Assembly: GCF_006376615.1 (NCBI RefSeq)
Contig: NZ_VEXQ01000019.1
Span: 1-64,000 of the forward strand
DNA length: 64,000 nt
From: Buttiauxella sp. B2
GTDB lineage: Bacteria > Pseudomonadota > Gammaproteobacteria > Enterobacterales > Enterobacteriaceae
Reading direction: 5' to 3'
The notes below the pieces were generated by a model, which saw only the letters and a program-made list of their open reading frames with translations, did not search any database and was not told where the DNA came from. The first letter of the stretch is position 1. Each line of letters begins with the position of its first letter. Of the stretch, positions 63,400 to 64,000 are shown one piece after another. The position numbers and the translations under genes are program-made.

Positions 63400-64000
63400 T
63401 TAGCCGTTTCCGCCATATTCCTCACTATTCACCCAGGCATGATCTTGCTCCCAGGTAAACATCCACTTTCTTACAGGCCCTGCCATCACGTTCAAATAAT
63501 AACTGTCGTAACCCGCCATCGTCGCCACCGGGTGATACCCCTTCGGCACTTTCACCACATCTTTGTCGTAAACCGCCATGCATTCGTCAAGCGAGCGATC
63601 GTCGGTATAAACGCGCTGCATGCAGAAACCTTGCGACGGATTTAGACGGTGATAATACGTCTCTTCCAGATACGTTTCGTTGGGCGGATTATCGACGTCG
63701 TGTTTGTGGCTTGGGTACGAACTGGTACAGCCTTCGTTGGTATAAACCTCTACCACCAGCAGGCTGTCGGCAGGTTTATCTTCCGGCAAGATATTGTGGA
63801 CATAGCGCTGGTTGTGGCCCTTACCCCGCGCTTCGGCATCAATATCTTGCGGAGCGATAAGCCGTGTGGCGTATGTTCCGTTACCCGGCGCGGAACATAC
63901 AGCCAATTCGAGTTTGGTCAACGCCAGTACCTTTACCGACTCGCCAGAAGTGACATAAACAGCCCAGGGTTTGCTGCGTTCGAACGGGCTCATGCGATCG
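63400..64000 (-). CDS. iolB: 5-deoxy-glucuronate isomerase IolB, 5' part outside window
   Basis: 200 codons of the C-terminal portion; the frame runs off the window edge with Arg and Asp codons before MSPFERSKPWAVYV, so that Met is internal. KduI/IolB cupin family: metal ligands in TSSYPSHKHDVDN and ETYYHR. Converts 5-deoxy-D-glucuronate to 5-dehydro-2-deoxy-D-gluconate in myo-inositol catabolism. In E. coli K-12 syd is next to yqcC, so an inositol gene set is placed here instead. Intact family length is about 270. Confidence 0.93.
   Translation of the reverse strand, partial: DRMSPFERSKPWAVYVTSGESVKVLALTKLELAVCSAPGNGTYATRLIAPQDIDAEARGKGHNQRYVHNILPEDKPADSLLVVEVYTNEGCTSSYPSHKHDVDNPPNETYLEETYYHRLNPSQGFCMQRVYTDDRSLDECMAVYDKDVVKVPKGYHPVATMAGYDSYYLNVMAGPVRKWMFTWEQDHAWVNSEEYGGNG

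Noticed and set aside
63249-63425. 59-codon N-terminal extension of YqcC
   Set aside because: YqcC is 109 residues in relatives and the inner start has a good Shine-Dalgarno; the extension runs into iolB.

Overview
The window is a chromosomal segment of a member of the Enterobacteriaceae. Almost every housekeeping protein reads as a close relative of its Escherichia coli or Salmonella counterpart: CsrA, AlaS, RecA, RecX, MutS, RpoS, NlpD, the cys genes, Eno, PyrG, RelA and BarA. The moderate base composition and the accessory genes would fit a Buttiauxella or Kluyvera type of genome, but the genus cannot be fixed from the sequence alone. Most genes are on the minus strand.

Layout. 1-5951: two tRNAs (Arg-ACG, Ser-GCT) with their promoter, csrA, alaS, recX, recA (with LexA box) and pncC. 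6079-8700: an accessory metal ABC importer operon with a consensus-like Zur box and a short unlisted membrane-protein gene at its head. 8827-13762: mltB, mutS and rpoS; mutS and rpoS converge on one shared terminator. 13939-22831: nlpD, pcm, surE, truD, ispF, ispD, ftsB, ygbE, then the sulfate-activation operon cysDNC. 23101-24150: iap. 24201-31395: an accessory uronate island (PL17-like oligouronide lyase, GntR regulator, short-chain dehydrogenase, sodium:solute symporter, mannonate-dehydratase-like enolase-superfamily enzyme) sits between iap and cysH, where E. coli carries its type I-E CRISPR-cas locus. 31430-35738: cysJIH. 36052-39494: queD, queE, an M20 peptidase and adhP. 39667-50210: eno, pyrG, mazG, relA, rlmD and barA. 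50321-61368: a broken D-glucarate operon (garK, gudD, 5'-truncated gudX, then a damaged gudP) split by about 6.5 kb of foreign DNA carrying an IS3-type orfA remnant, a possible mini-gene, mgtB, a Na/Pi-cotransporter-like gene and a small SLOG-domain gene. 61672-64000: yqcA, truC, yqcC and the 3' part of iolB.

How the genes work together. cysDNC and cysJIH together make the assimilatory sulfate pathway to sulfide. csrA, barA and rpoS belong to global stationary-phase and carbon regulation. In the uronate island a lyase would release unsaturated uronates, the symporter would import them, and the dehydrogenase and dehydratase would lead towards 2-keto-3-deoxygluconate. Six copies of a short motif (TTNGTATKACNAA-like) lie upstream of genes in this island and look like operators for its GntR regulator. 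The most interesting unlisted items are the 39-residue ATGA-coupled membrane protein under the Zur box, the GntR motif set, the disrupted gud operon, and the mini-gene with its own promoter and hairpin near 54.8 kb.
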